From: Thermoleophilia bacterium UBA2241
GTDB lineage: Bacteria; Actinomycetota; Thermoleophilia; UBA2241
Assembly: GCA_002347645.1 (NCBI GenBank)
Contig: DDYF01000028.1
Span: 1 to 50,902, forward strand
DNA length: 50,902 nt
Direction of reading: 5' to 3'
Shown: piece after piece, positions 27,303-36,373 of the stretch
Numbering within the stretch: the first letter of the stretch is position 1
Layout of the letters: each line of letters starts with the position of its first letter
Notes under the pieces: generated by a model
What the model was told of the DNA's origin: nothing
Database searches by the model: none
What the model saw: only the letters and a program-made list of their open reading frames with translations
Made by a program: the position numbers and the translations under genes

Positions 27303-27827
27303 ATGGCAGCACCCGCCCCGATCAGTCTCGCGGTGAGGGCGATACGGCATGTCCGAAGCCGACGGTTCGGATCTTGCGGTACGGATGTGCGTTTTGACCC
27401 GTTTGGCACCTACTGGCCTGCGAGCGCCATGCATTTCGGCTCACATGTCTTCATCGGCGGGGGTGCCCGAATCGAGGCGAGCGAAGGCTTCTACGTAGGG
27501 AGTCATGTTGTGATCGCACCCGACTTCTGCGTCATGGGCGGAGACCACAACTACCGGGAGGTGGGCGAGCTCATGTGGGATGTCACCACAGGCGGCGTCA
27601 ACTTGCCCGTCGTCGTGGAGGATGACGTGTGGATCGGGGTTCGCGTCACGCTGCTGAAGGGCGTGAGAATCGGACGCGGTTCGGTGATAGGGGCTGGATC
27701 GGTGGTGACCAAGAGTATTCCGCCGTACAGCGTGGCCGTCGGCAACCCCTGTCGTGTCCTCCGGCCACGGTTCTCAGGTGACGAGCTGAAGATGCACCTG
27801 ACCCTGTTGAGAGACGGGTCTTCGTAG
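27303..27827 (+). CDS. Hexapeptide-repeat acyltransferase (maltose/galactoside acetyltransferase type)
   Basis: A 174-residue left-handed beta-helix protein. Hexapeptide turns run from SHVFIGGGARIEA through VVIAPDFCVMGGDHNY (catalytic His) to VEDDVWIGVRVTLLKGVRIG and the terminal PPYSVAVGNPCRVLRPR, which is typical of WbbJ/LacA-like O-acetyltransferases. It probably acetylates a sugar of the polysaccharide or its lipid-linked precursor in the cytoplasm. It stands alone between leftward GT operons and has its own leaderless-type promoter. Confidence 0.88.
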   Translation: MAAPAPISLAVRAIRHVRSRRFGSCGTDVRFDPFGTYWPASAMHFGSHVFIGGGARIEASEGFYVGSHVVIAPDFCVMGGDHNYREVGELMWDVTTGGVNLPVVVEDDVWIGVRVTLLKGVRIGRGSVIGAGSVVTKSIPPYSVAVGNPCRVLRPRFSGDELKMHLTLLRDGSS

Positions 27828-27830
27828 AAG

Positions 27831-28961
27831 CTAGTCGCGCCGAGAAGCCGAGAGGGCGTTCTCGTAGACGCGCACGAAGCCGGCCACCATCCGCTCGACG
27901 GAGAAGGACTCCTCGATGCGCCGACGGCCGGCTTCCCCCATCGCCCGGCGTTCGGACGCGTTGTCGTGCAAGAAGACCAGACTCGCCGCGAGCTCCCGAG
28001 CGTCGGACGGCGGAATGACGAGTCCCGTCGTGCCGTCGACGACCACCTCGCGGTTCCCTCCCCCTTCACTGCACACTACCGGCAGACCGCAGGCCATGTA
28101 CTCCATGATCGTGTTCGAGCATCCCTCCTGATGTAGGGCCACATTCGTCATCAGCACACCGACATCTGCCCCGCGGACGTACCCGAGCACCTCGAGGCTG
28201 GGCTCCGGGAACTCCACCGCACCCTCATGGACCAGATCCGCAGCCTCGCGTATGAGCCGGCTTCGTTCCTCGCCGTCGCCCACAAGGATGAAGCGCCACG
28301 TACGTCCAGCCTGCCGAAGGAGACGCGCGGCGTCGATGACCGTGCTGTAGTCCTTGTCGCGCGTCATCCGAGCCGTCATCACGACGGTGAAGCCGTCTTC
28401 CGACTCCACCCGCCGCCGACCGCCGGTCTCCGCTGCGATGGGCTGCGATCGCAGGCGAGACCAATCGAAGCCGTTGTGGACCACGACGCCCTTCTTCGAC
28501 CCGATGCCCCATGCCTCCAGACCGGCGCGGCTGTTCGCCACGATGCTGGTCGCACACGCCATGCCGATGCGCCCTAGACGAGGGTGATCGGGCCGCACCG
28601 CACCCAGACGCATGCGCCGCACTGCACCTGCACGGATGGTGCCGTCAATCAAGGGGAGGCCCATGAGGCGGCACAACGGCCCGGCGAGCGCCGTCGACAT
28701 CCAGCCCCACGAGTGAACGACGTCCGGGGGCGATGCAGCTAGAGTCCGCCAGAGGCCCGCAGCGAGCGCCGGGTCGAGGCGCGACCTCCGCGCCAGCACC
28801 TCCACCGGAACGCCCTTGGCACGCAGATGTGATTCGAAGGGACCGCCGCCGAGGGCGCAGACGCGCCGTTGCCACGCTGCGGGCAGACCGGCGGCGAGAA
28901 GCGCCAACTGCCTCTCGGCGCCTCCATTGCCGAGGGAGTCGGCCAGCAACATGAGTCTCAC
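27831..28961 (-). CDS. Glycosyltransferase family 4
   Basis: A 376-residue GT-B enzyme. The N-terminus has the GT4 acceptor-loop signature DSLGNGGAERQLALLAAGL. The C-terminal half has NGFDWSRL, FTVVMTARMTRDKDYSTVID, LVGDGEERSRL and the donor-site NTIMEYMACGLPVV. It starts at GTG 28961 with GAGG nine bases upstream. It is a single leftward gene that converges on the acyltransferase (three bases apart). The sugar is unknown. Confidence 0.9.
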   Translation of the reverse strand: MRLMLLADSLGNGGAERQLALLAAGLPAAWQRRVCALGGGPFESHLRAKGVPVEVLARRSRLDPALAAGLWRTLAASPPDVVHSWGWMSTALAGPLCRLMGLPLIDGTIRAGAVRRMRLGAVRPDHPRLGRIGMACATSIVANSRAGLEAWGIGSKKGVVVHNGFDWSRLRSQPIAAETGGRRRVESEDGFTVVMTARMTRDKDYSTVIDAARLLRQAGRTWRFILVGDGEERSRLIREAADLVHEGAVEFPEPSLEVLGYVRGADVGVLMTNVALHQEGCSNTIMEYMACGLPVVCSEGGGNREVVVDGTTGLVIPPSDARELAASLVFLHDNASERRAMGEAGRRRIEESFSVERMVAGFVRVYENALSASRRD

Positions 28962-29075
28962 AGGGAGCGCACCTCGAAATTGACCGTCATCGAGAACGGG
29001 CCACCACCCGCCATCAGCTCGCTGCTGGTGGTGCTCATGACCGCCTCTCTGGCGCCCGCCTCCTCCGCAGAGCCG

Positions 29076-30278
29076 CTACCTCACCCGGAACTTCTTCCAG
29101 GCGGAAGCGGCTGCCTTGTGTGCGAGCGTCTTGGCCACGACCCCCCGCAGTCGATACGTTCCCCTCTTGGCGGGCTCGTAGCGCCACACGTAGGCACCGC
29201 CGGCGCCGATCCGCCTCGCCGCACTGGTGACCTTGCGCCACTTGCCGAGCCGGTAGCGCTGCAGCGTGAGGGTGACCTTCTCGCCGGCGAGGGTCGTTGG
29301 CCTGACCGTCCCCTTCGCCGCGAATCGCCTGCCCAACTTCAGCACGCCACTCGTGAGGCCGCTGAGCTTGAGCGTCACGGTCGGCTTGAACGGCACGAAA
29401 GCGTCCGCCTCCGCCAGCCGCGCCCAGAGCCACCAGGCAGCGTAGGCCTTGAGGTTGGCGTTCAGGGGCTGGCTGTGGGCGGAGCTGCAGTCGTACCAGT
29501 CGACGCCCTCGGTGTGAGCGTTCTGCCACTCGATGGCCCAGTTGCCGCCGTTGTAGGCGCAGGTGTCCGTCACGTTCCTGTCCCCGAAGTAGGCGCCGTC
29601 GGGGTCGTAGCTCTCGATGTCCTCGAAGTCGTAGAGGATCTTGCCGTTGGCCTCGCAGTAGTCGCGGATCTGCTGGTTGCGGACGTGGAGGTTCCCCGAG
29701 AGCCCGCTGCCGTCGGTGTGCCCCGTCATGTAGACGAAGCGCACGGCCGGGTAGTCCTTCTCCAGCCCGCTCATGAGGGTGAGGTAGGTCGTGATGTTCG
29801 CTTGTGAAGCGTAGCTGACCTCGCCGCACCACGACCACATGACCACGTTCACGTCGGCATTGGCCGGGGCGTCGAGGTACTTGCGCGTGGCGGTCGCCCA
29901 CGCGCTGAAGTTCGGGTTGCCAAGGTCGTAGGCCCCGGAGAACGGCGCGTCGGCGAGGTCCAGCGCCCCGCTCGTGCCGCCGTCGTTCCAGGCGTAGGTC
30001 GCTCCCCCGTGCGGGGCGTTGGCGAACGTGGCCAGCCCGGTCATGCCGGTGACGATCTGGCTCCCGTGCGAGGTGTGGCCGTAGGCGATGTGGAGGTCGC
30101 GCTTGGCCGCCTCGATCCCCTCGAGCGGGACGTCGGCGAGGTCGGTGTGCCGGTGGTCGATGATCAGTGCGCTCGCCTTAGTAATCGCTGGGGCGAGCAT
30201 ACCCGCGAGGAAGGCGAGAGCTGTGAGCCCGAGCGCCATCGCCATCAGCTTCCGGCACTCATATCTGCTCTGCCTCAT
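29076..30278 (-). CDS. Secreted SGNH-like protein with C-terminal beta domain
   Basis: A 400-residue exported protein. The signal peptide (MRQSRYECRK, hydrophobic core, cleavage near TKASA) precedes a domain with YGHTSHGSQI (Ser70), DVNVVMWSWCGEVS, YPAVRFVYMTGHTDGSG, GKILYDFEDIESY and a late His in CSSAHSQP. The order resembles an SGNH/GDSL hydrolase, with a Ser near the start and a His near the end. The same blocks recur in the lipoprotein at 37597. The last 95 residues form a strand-rich domain like that ending the FG-GAP protein. The start is ATG 30278 behind GGGAGGG. A longer frame adds an unlikely Arg/Ser leader. Hydrolytic or acyl-transfer activity on the polysaccharide is inference. 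Confidence 0.7.
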   Translation of the reverse strand: MRQSRYECRKLMAMALGLTALAFLAGMLAPAITKASALIIDHRHTDLADVPLEGIEAAKRDLHIAYGHTSHGSQIVTGMTGLATFANAPHGGATYAWNDGGTSGALDLADAPFSGAYDLGNPNFSAWATATRKYLDAPANADVNVVMWSWCGEVSYASQANITTYLTLMSGLEKDYPAVRFVYMTGHTDGSGLSGNLHVRNQQIRDYCEANGKILYDFEDIESYDPDGAYFGDRNVTDTCAYNGGNWAIEWQNAHTEGVDWYDCSSAHSQPLNANLKAYAAWWLWARLAEADAFVPFKPTVTLKLSGLTSGVLKLGRRFAAKGTVRPTTLAGEKVTLTLQRYRLGKWRKVTSAARRIGAGGAYVWRYEPAKRGTYRLRGVVAKTLAHKAAASAWKKFRVR

Positions 30279-30363
30279 GTGACGCCCTCCCAGTCGCCGC
30301 GACCTGCTCGGCAAGTCTAGCATTCGGCTGACGCGAGCCGATGCGTGAGAGCCGGTGAGAAGG

Positions 30364-31920
30364 TCACGCGCGCGGGAGCGCCCGCACCAGTTCACTGCGC
30401 AGGACCTTGCCGGCGGCGCTCTTGGGCAGGGTTTCGCGGAAGTGCACGCCGCGCGGGACCTTGTAGACGGCGAGGTACTCGCGGCAGTGGGCGAGGACCG
30501 CCTCCGCCGAGACATCGGCGCCCGGCGTGACGACCACGAAGGCCTCCACCGCCTCGCCGAGCAGCTCGTCCGGCACGCCGGCGACGCAGACCTCAGCCAC
30601 GCCCGTCACCTCGGCGATCACGTCCTCGATCTCGCGCGGGCTGACGCGGTTGGCGCCGACCTTGATCATGTTCTTGATGCGATCGACGAGGAAGATGAAG
30701 CCGTCCTCGTCCTTGCGCCCGAGATCGCCCGTGTGCAGGCCGTCGGCCTTGAGCACGAGCGCGGTCTCGGCGGGGTCGTTCCAGTAGCCCTGCATGATGT
30801 TCTCGCCGGAGGCGACCACTTCTCCCACCTCGCCCGGCGCGCACTCGCGGCCGTCCTCGTCGCGGACGGTCAGCGTGACGCCGGGGATCCCGATCCCGAT
30901 GCTGCCGAGCTTCTCGCGCAGGCGTTCCGGCGGCACGTAGCTCAGCCGCGCCGAGGCCTCGGTCTGCCCGTACATCACGAACAGCCGCACGTGCGCGGGC
31001 ATCTCGTCGAGGAGGCGTCGCGTGAGAGCCGCCGTCATGCCGCCGCCCGCCTGCGTGAGGTACCTCAGGTCCGGCCAGCCGCGACGCAGGAAGTCCGTCT
31101 TGGCCGCCAGGATCGCGTACGTGGACGGCACGCCCGAGAAGCCGGACACGCGCGAGCGCTCGAGCGTGTCGACCACCACCGACGGGTACGTGAAGCGGTT
31201 GTCGACCACGACGCGCCCGCCCACGGCGAAGTGGGTGAGCAGGAGCGAGTTACCGAAGCTGTAGTGGAACGGCAGCACGCTGAGGACGCTGTCGTCCGGC
31301 GTCAAGTGCAGGTAGGCCAGGATCTGCCGGGTGTTGGCGGCGAGGTTCCGATGCAGCAGTGTCACGCCGCGGGGCAGGCCGGTGGAGCCGCTGGTGTAAA
31401 GGATCACGCAGAGGTCGTCGAGGCCGGCGTCGCTCGCCACGCGCACGGGGCTGGCCGCCGCCACGTCGTCGGCCCGCAGGACCCGCACCGCCGCGGGGAG
31501 GTCCCAGCGAGGGTCCGCGCGGTCGGTGACGACGAACCGCAGACCGGGAGCGCCGTGCACGATCTCGGGCAGATCGCGCGCCACGCGCCCCGCCATGGTC
31601 ACCAGCCCCACGGCCCCGCTGTCGGCCAGCAGGGCCGTCGTCGTGCGCGCCTTGTTGGCGCCGTTCAGCGCCACGCAGCAAGCGCCGGCCTTCAGGACGC
31701 CGAAGTACCCCTCGACGTAGGCGCGGCCGTTATCCGCGAGCAGCCCGACGCGGTCGCCGCGCGCGACGCCGAGCTCGCGCAGGCGCGCCGCGACGCGATT
31801 GGCCTGGGTCTCGACCTCGCCGTACGTGAGGACGACGTCGCCGTGCTCCAGGGCCAAGGCGTCGCCGTGCTCATCGGCGCTCTGCTCGAGCAGCGCGTGA
31901 ATGGGTGTGAGGCGGTCCAT
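30364..31920 (-). CDS. Acyl-CoA synthetase / AMP-dependent ligase
   Basis: A 518-residue adenylate-forming enzyme (ANL superfamily) that activates a carboxylic acid with ATP and passes it to CoA or an acyl carrier protein. The P-loop YTSGSTGLPRG is at 175-185, the A5 motif is MYGQTEASARL, and the hinge and A8 are TGDLGRKDEDGFIFLVDRIK. The catalytic A10 lysine is in PKSAAGKVLR near 504. The ATG has no Shine-Dalgarno of its own. It follows by three bases the stop of a 35-codon frame that does have one, so it is probably translated by coupling. Such ligases with a free-standing carrier protein occur in exosortase-associated exopolysaccharide loci (family knowledge). Confidence 0.88.
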   Translation of the reverse strand: MDRLTPIHALLEQSADEHGDALALEHGDVVLTYGEVETQANRVAARLRELGVARGDRVGLLADNGRAYVEGYFGVLKAGACCVALNGANKARTTTALLADSGAVGLVTMAGRVARDLPEIVHGAPGLRFVVTDRADPRWDLPAAVRVLRADDVAAASPVRVASDAGLDDLCVILYTSGSTGLPRGVTLLHRNLAANTRQILAYLHLTPDDSVLSVLPFHYSFGNSLLLTHFAVGGRVVVDNRFTYPSVVVDTLERSRVSGFSGVPSTYAILAAKTDFLRRGWPDLRYLTQAGGGMTAALTRRLLDEMPAHVRLFVMYGQTEASARLSYVPPERLREKLGSIGIGIPGVTLTVRDEDGRECAPGEVGEVVASGENIMQGYWNDPAETALVLKADGLHTGDLGRKDEDGFIFLVDRIKNMIKVGANRVSPREIEDVIAEVTGVAEVCVAGVPDELLGEAVEAFVVVTPGADVSAEAVLAHCREYLAVYKVPRGVHFRETLPKSAAGKVLRSELVRALPRA

Positions 31921-31923
31921 GTA

Positions 31924-32031
31924 CTAGACCATCGTGGGTTTGCGCGAGACGAATCCCGGGAGATCGTCGGTCGAGTCACGGAACACGAGGCTCTCCACGA
32001 TGTGGCCGCGAACGCTCTCCCTGATCGCCAT
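31924..32031 (-). pseudogene. 35-codon acyl-carrier-protein N-terminal stub
   Basis: ATG 32031 has GAGGAG five bases upstream and opens a frame encoding MAIRESVRGHIVESLVFR, then DSTDDLPGF and a stop at 31924, three bases before the acyl-CoA ligase ATG. The first 25 residues fit the helix-1 pattern of acyl carrier proteins in polysaccharide loci (IR..VR..IVE..LF.D...L). The rest, including the phosphopantetheine-serine GIIDS segment, is missing. It may be a decayed ACP gene or a retained leader peptide that delivers ribosomes to the ligase. The intact ACP is at 37320. Confidence 0.6.
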
Positions 32032-32384
32032 GTTGCTCCTCATCTACGTGTCAACACTTGCCCGCCACACTCAGAGTCGGGTCATGCCCGCTGTGGGCCA
32101 AAGCGGCCAAGCCCCCCCCCGTCAGCTGCATCTTAGGGTGGCCTGTCCCGTTCGGCAACGCGCCCCGGTCGCCGCTGGTGCTCCGCCGTCAGATCGTCCA
32201 AGTACCAGCGTCCCCTCTGAGTGAAAGCGAATGCGTCGGGTCAAACCAACCTCCGCGGCCCGCTCCTGGTCATGGTGGCCCGCGCAGACCCGGGTCCCGG
32301 CCGCTCGAGTCACCGAACAGATGCAGTCTCGAGACGGGCAGCACCGTGCCGGTGCCCGGCCTCGACTTGCGGTAGGGTTGCGCT
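32032..32384. other. Divergent intergenic region, ligase / epimerase
   Basis: These 353 bases separate the leftward ACP stub and ligase from the rightward epimerase. They hold a run of about ten C at 32116-32125 and a TAGGGT -10-like hexamer at 32373-32378, six bases before the epimerase ATG. A TTGACA (complement of 32049-32054) faces the stub without a fitting -10. Several open frames exist, but none resembles a protein I know. Confidence 0.4.
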
Positions 32385-33380
32385 ATGAGCAAGAAGGTCG
32401 TCGTCACCGGTTGCGCCGGGTTCATCGGTTCCCATCTGACGGACAGGCTTCTGGCCAACGGCCATGACGTGGTCGGGATCGACTCGTTCGAGGACTACTA
32501 CCCGCGTGCTCAGAAAGAGGCAAATGTCGAGAGGGCGCGGGCTGATCCCGCCTTCACCCTGGTTGAGGCGAACATCCTCGACCTGAAGACAGATAGCGGA
32601 TGCGCCCAGCCTGACCCCGGCATGGACGTGAGTCTCGCATCCCTCGTTGCCGACTGTGACTGCGTCTATCACCTCGCCGCTCAAGCCGGCGTTCGCTCGA
32701 GCTGGGGCAGCTCGTTCGAGGTGTACGCGCATAACAACGTCCTGGCGACGCAACGACTCCTCGAGGCGTGCGTCGCCTCAGGTGTGCGCAAGGTCGTCTA
32801 CGCGTCTTCGTCGTCCGTCTACGGGGATCAGGAGCAGCTACCGCTGCGGGAAGACATGCTCCCCAAGCCACGGTCTCCCTACGGAGTCACCAAGCTGGCC
32901 GGCGAGCACCTCTGCGGCCTCTACCACGCCAACTACCAGCTGGACGCGGTGTCCCTGCGCTTCTTCACCGTCTACGGCCCGCGTCAGCGGCCCGACATGG
33001 CCTTCAACAAGTTCATTCGGGCCATGCTGGAGGACCGTGACATCATGGTCTACGGCGACGGAAGGCAGACCCGCGACTTCACCTACGTGGACGACATCGT
33101 CGATGGACTCATACTCGCTCGGGCGGCCGCGGCCGGCACGGTCATGAACATCGGCGGCGGAAACCGAGTGAGCCTCGGCGAGGCGATCGCGACGCTCGGC
33201 GATGTCATGAGGGTCAAGCCCCGGCTTCAGTTCCGCTCGGCGGAGGCCGGCGATGTGCGGGACACCTGGGCGGACGTGAGCAGGGCAAAGGACGCGATAG
33301 GCTACCGGCCCACCACGAACCTCGCGGCCGGAATGGCTCAGGAGTATGCGTGGCTGACGGAGCGGAGCGCTGCGGTCTGA
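32385..33380 (+). CDS. NAD-dependent nucleotide-sugar epimerase/dehydratase
   Basis: A 331-residue extended SDR. The NAD loop TGCAGFIGSHL is at 8-18, the catalytic Tyr-Lys in YGVTKLAGEH near 166-170, and SSSVYGD carries the catalytic Ser region. FFTVYGPRQRPDMAF and the nucleotide-binding RDFTYVDDIVDG complete it. The opening DSFEDYYPRAQKEANVERA resembles UDP-glucuronate / UDP-glucose 4-epimerases more than dTDP-glucose dehydratases. It makes an activated sugar for the locus. The ATG has no ribosome site but TAGGGT six bases upstream, possibly another leaderless start. Confidence 0.88.
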   Translation: MSKKVVVTGCAGFIGSHLTDRLLANGHDVVGIDSFEDYYPRAQKEANVERARADPAFTLVEANILDLKTDSGCAQPDPGMDVSLASLVADCDCVYHLAAQAGVRSSWGSSFEVYAHNNVLATQRLLEACVASGVRKVVYASSSSVYGDQEQLPLREDMLPKPRSPYGVTKLAGEHLCGLYHANYQLDAVSLRFFTVYGPRQRPDMAFNKFIRAMLEDRDIMVYGDGRQTRDFTYVDDIVDGLILARAAAAGTVMNIGGGNRVSLGEAIATLGDVMRVKPRLQFRSAEAGDVRDTWADVSRAKDAIGYRPTTNLAAGMAQEYAWLTERSAAV

Positions 33381-33663
33381 GAGTGGGCTACGCAGCTGAC
33401 TCCCGGCGACTGATGCCGTCTGTTCTTCTGATCACCCACGCGCCCACTCCGCCATTCTGGCCACGATAGCCTGCCTCGTCGCGGTGATTGCCGATCTGGC
33501 GCTGTGCACGGCGACGTGCGTGATGATGCCGAGCTGATCCGAGCAGCTGAAGCGCGGGCGCTCACCACCCCGGTCCGATTGGATGCACCCCCCAGACGGC
33601 AGACGAAGCAAGAAGGAAGGTGGTTTCTGGGCAGCCGACTCCGCAGACTTGACGAGGCCGACG
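33381..33663. other. Convergent intergenic region, nothing recognised
   Basis: This 283-base gap lies between the ends of the epimerase (+) and the PaaK-like gene (-). I see no strong terminator hairpin and no credible gene. Overlapping open frames exist on both strands but resemble no family I know. Confidence 0.35.
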
Positions 33664-34989
33664 CTATGAGACCTCGGAGATCGTGTAGCGATACTTGCCC
33701 GAGGCCGCTGGTTCGATCCGGTCGCAGTACTCGAAGTCCACACGACACCCGTCCCCCATCACTGCCCGCACTCCATCGGCAATCTGGCGCTCCGCATCGC
33801 CGGGCTGATCCGCGCAGCGAACGACACGGACGAGGATGCTTGCGTAGCCCTTCTGGATGAACTGGAAGCGTGACACCCAGTCACGGAAGTAGAGGAGGTG
33901 GGTGAAGTACTCCCCGTCGATGAGCGTGCCGTCAGGTAGTCTGAAGGCGTCCACAGTCCTGCCCGTGACTCGTTGCAGCACACGGGCGGCGTCTCCCTGC
34001 CACCCGGTGCCGGCTGGAGCGAGGACGCCTCGGTCGCCAATCCGGTAGCGGACAAGAGGCATTGCGTAGTTCGTCAGCAGCGTCACGACCAGCTCGCCTT
34101 CCGTCCCGTCCGGCACGGGATCGCCCGCTTCGTCAAGCACCTCAATGTGCACGCCCCACGGAGCTACCCACAGGCCCTCGCACTGAGGGATCTCACAGGC
34201 CATGTCGCCGACCTCGCGCGACCCGTACCGATTGAACACACGACAGCCGAAGACACGCTCGATCGTTTCGCGCATGAACGGATAGAGGGTGCCCGCCGAC
34301 GTCATCACGGCGCGCTGAGGACGGACGGCGATGCCTTCGCGTTCGGCGAAGGCGGCGAGCTCGTACGCCGCCTGTGCGTAGGCCAGGAGGAGGTTCGGCG
34401 GTCGCCTGTTGAGCATTTCAATCAGATTGACCATGGCCTCTCTCGTCATCCTGAAAGCGTTGACGGTCGTCGTGTTGGACAGCGTGGAGCGAATCCAGGC
34501 TCTCGTGCCTCGTCCATGCTCGATGATGTCCCTCTGGGAACCCCAGAGGAGGATCTCGGGTTCCCCTACATCCCGGCCGGCGAGGTGAGAGAACAGGAGC
34601 TTGACGGCCGTCATGCTCGCCGCGTAGGCGGAGTCCTGGATCAGGCGCACCGGTGTGCCAGTCGACCCGCCGGAGGTATTGAAGTACCAGTTTCGGGACG
34701 CGATGTCGGCGGACTGAAGGCGGGAGAACTCGCGTCGAATGACGTCCTTCGTGAGCAGCGGCATCTTCCCAAGCGTCTTGAATGGGTCCGACAGAGGCCC
34801 ACCTGGAATGAGATCGGCGTAGTACGGAACGTTGCTGCGCGCATGCTCCAAGAGGCGTCCCAGTCCGAAGACAGTCGTGTCCAGCGGGATGCCTTCTTCA
34901 AACTGCCGAAGGTACTCCCAATAGAGCGGGTACATCGAGTCGCCCTTCAGCGCATGCCAGATACGATGAATGCGTTGCCTCGAGTTCAC
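33664..34989 (-). CDS. PaaK/CapK-like adenylate-forming enzyme
   Basis: A 441-residue relative of phenylacetate-CoA ligase, as found in capsule loci (CapK). The ATP loop FNTSGGSTGTPVRL, the substrate segment AVMTSAGTLYPFMRE and NRYGSREVGDMACE (the A5 equivalent) are present, followed by VRYRIGDRG. The C-terminal domain is shorter than in true CoA ligases. Its substrate in capsule loci is undefined; activation of an acid for transfer to sugar is proposed for the family. The start GTG overlaps the stop of the upstream GT4 gene by 4 bases. It is the second adenylate-forming enzyme in the locus. Confidence 0.85.
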   Translation of the reverse strand: MNSRQRIHRIWHALKGDSMYPLYWEYLRQFEEGIPLDTTVFGLGRLLEHARSNVPYYADLIPGGPLSDPFKTLGKMPLLTKDVIRREFSRLQSADIASRNWYFNTSGGSTGTPVRLIQDSAYAASMTAVKLLFSHLAGRDVGEPEILLWGSQRDIIEHGRGTRAWIRSTLSNTTTVNAFRMTREAMVNLIEMLNRRPPNLLLAYAQAAYELAAFAEREGIAVRPQRAVMTSAGTLYPFMRETIERVFGCRVFNRYGSREVGDMACEIPQCEGLWVAPWGVHIEVLDEAGDPVPDGTEGELVVTLLTNYAMPLVRYRIGDRGVLAPAGTGWQGDAARVLQRVTGRTVDAFRLPDGTLIDGEYFTHLLYFRDWVSRFQFIQKGYASILVRVVRCADQPGDAERQIADGVRAVMGDGCRVDFEYCDRIEPAASGKYRYTISEVS

Positions 34990-36266
34990 GCTCCCTCACC
35001 CCTCGTTAGATGGGAACGAGCTCCGGACCTTCCGACCTCCGCCATGAAGGCGGCGAGCCGCCGGCCATGGGACACGACGTCGAACTCCCGTCGCGCCGTT
35101 TCGCGCCCTCGCGCTCCGACCTCGCGTGCTCTCGAAGGATGAGCGAACACCTCGGCCAGCCGGGCGGCAAAAGCCGCCGTATTGTCCGGAGGGACGAGGT
35201 ACGCGTCCACACCATCACGCAGATAGAGCGGGATGTCGCCCGTCGCCGTGACCACGACCGGCTTCGCGGTCGCCAGATACTCCCCCAGCTTCGTCGGGAA
35301 GCCAGCCGTCGAGAAGAGCCCGCTGGCTCTGGGCAGCGCGAAGGCGGTGGCTTCTGCCAAGACGCCGGGCAACCCGGCCCGCTCGACACTGCCCGTGAAC
35401 TCCACTCGCTCACCCAAGCCCAGATCCGCCGCGCGGGTTCGGAGCCTGTCCATTCTCCGCGGGTCGCTACTGCTACCGATGATTCTTAGACTCCACCGTG
35501 GGAATCGCGCCGCGACCTCACTAAAGGCATCGATCAGGCCGTCGACTTCTCCCCGGTGGTCGAGGTGTCCGACGTAGCAGAGAATGTCTCGGCCGGGTGC
35601 GTCGTCCGCCGCCGGCCGGTCGAACTCGTCCAAATCGACGAGGATCGGCACACGGATGACCCGCGCTCCCCGGCGAACGTGCTCAAGGAAGTACCTCTCC
35701 AGACAGGTCGAGATCACGATGACCCCGTCCACCAGTCGGTAGACGGTCTTCGTGAAGACCCGGGCCCACATTCTGGTCAGCACACTGTCCCGCGCATAGA
35801 CGAACGGATACTCGCTCTTCTCGATGACGCACGCCGAACCCGCGAGTCTGCAGACTGCGACCGTAGTAATAATCCACAGTGCGTAGTCCCCGAAGAGGAT
35901 CACCTTCGCAGGGGGCTGGCCGAGCGTGCCTCGCACCAGTCGCGCGAACCGAAGCGCCGACGCTACGTCTCGCAGACGGCGACGCGTGAACGTGGCTGCC
36001 CGGTACGGGCTGCCGCTCGAGTAGGTGAAAGGGATACCGTGATGCAGGCCGTCGACCTGTCGGTTCTTCGCGCCCTCGGCGCTACGCTCACTCCATCGCA
36101 GGCACACGACCTTGACGTCGCACCCGGCGGCGGACAGCCCCTTCGCGTACGCATGGACGCGCGCCGCCGCGCCCGTCCCGTTGGGGAAGCCGAATGCGCC
36201 GGCGATAAGGAGTCTCGGGCGATCTCTCGGCTCATCCGACCTGACATGTGAAGGTTCACGTTGCAC
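34986..36266 (-). CDS. Glycosyltransferase family 4
   Basis: A 426-residue GT-B enzyme. The N-terminus LLIAGAFGFPNGTGAAARVHAY has the GT4 acceptor loop. The C-terminal half shows ILCYVGHLDHRGEVDGLIDAF, LRIIGSSSDPRRM, VEFTGSVERAGLPGVLAEA and the donor loop GFPTKLGEYLATAKPVV. GTG 36266 follows AGGATGACGGC. It heads a two-gene unit with the PaaK-like gene (4-base overlap). The sugar is unknown. Confidence 0.88.
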   Translation of the reverse strand: MQREPSHVRSDEPRDRPRLLIAGAFGFPNGTGAAARVHAYAKGLSAAGCDVKVVCLRWSERSAEGAKNRQVDGLHHGIPFTYSSGSPYRAATFTRRRLRDVASALRFARLVRGTLGQPPAKVILFGDYALWIITTVAVCRLAGSACVIEKSEYPFVYARDSVLTRMWARVFTKTVYRLVDGVIVISTCLERYFLEHVRRGARVIRVPILVDLDEFDRPAADDAPGRDILCYVGHLDHRGEVDGLIDAFSEVAARFPRWSLRIIGSSSDPRRMDRLRTRAADLGLGERVEFTGSVERAGLPGVLAEATAFALPRASGLFSTAGFPTKLGEYLATAKPVVVTATGDIPLYLRDGVDAYLVPPDNTAAFAARLAEVFAHPSRAREVGARGRETARREFDVVSHGRRLAAFMAEVGRSGARSHLTRGEGA

Positions 36267-36373
36267 GCCGTCATCCTACAGGCGCAGTCGGGGCCGAGTC
36301 CCGTGATGCGGTGTGAGTCCTGAGGAAGAGCCACGGTGCGGAGAGGCCACTCGAGGCTGGCACGTCGTCGAAT

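Noticed and set aside
33432..33860. Overlapping frames on both strands between the epimerase and the PaaK-like gene
   Set aside because: No ribosome site, no family resemblance, and both run into the antisense of the PaaK-like gene.
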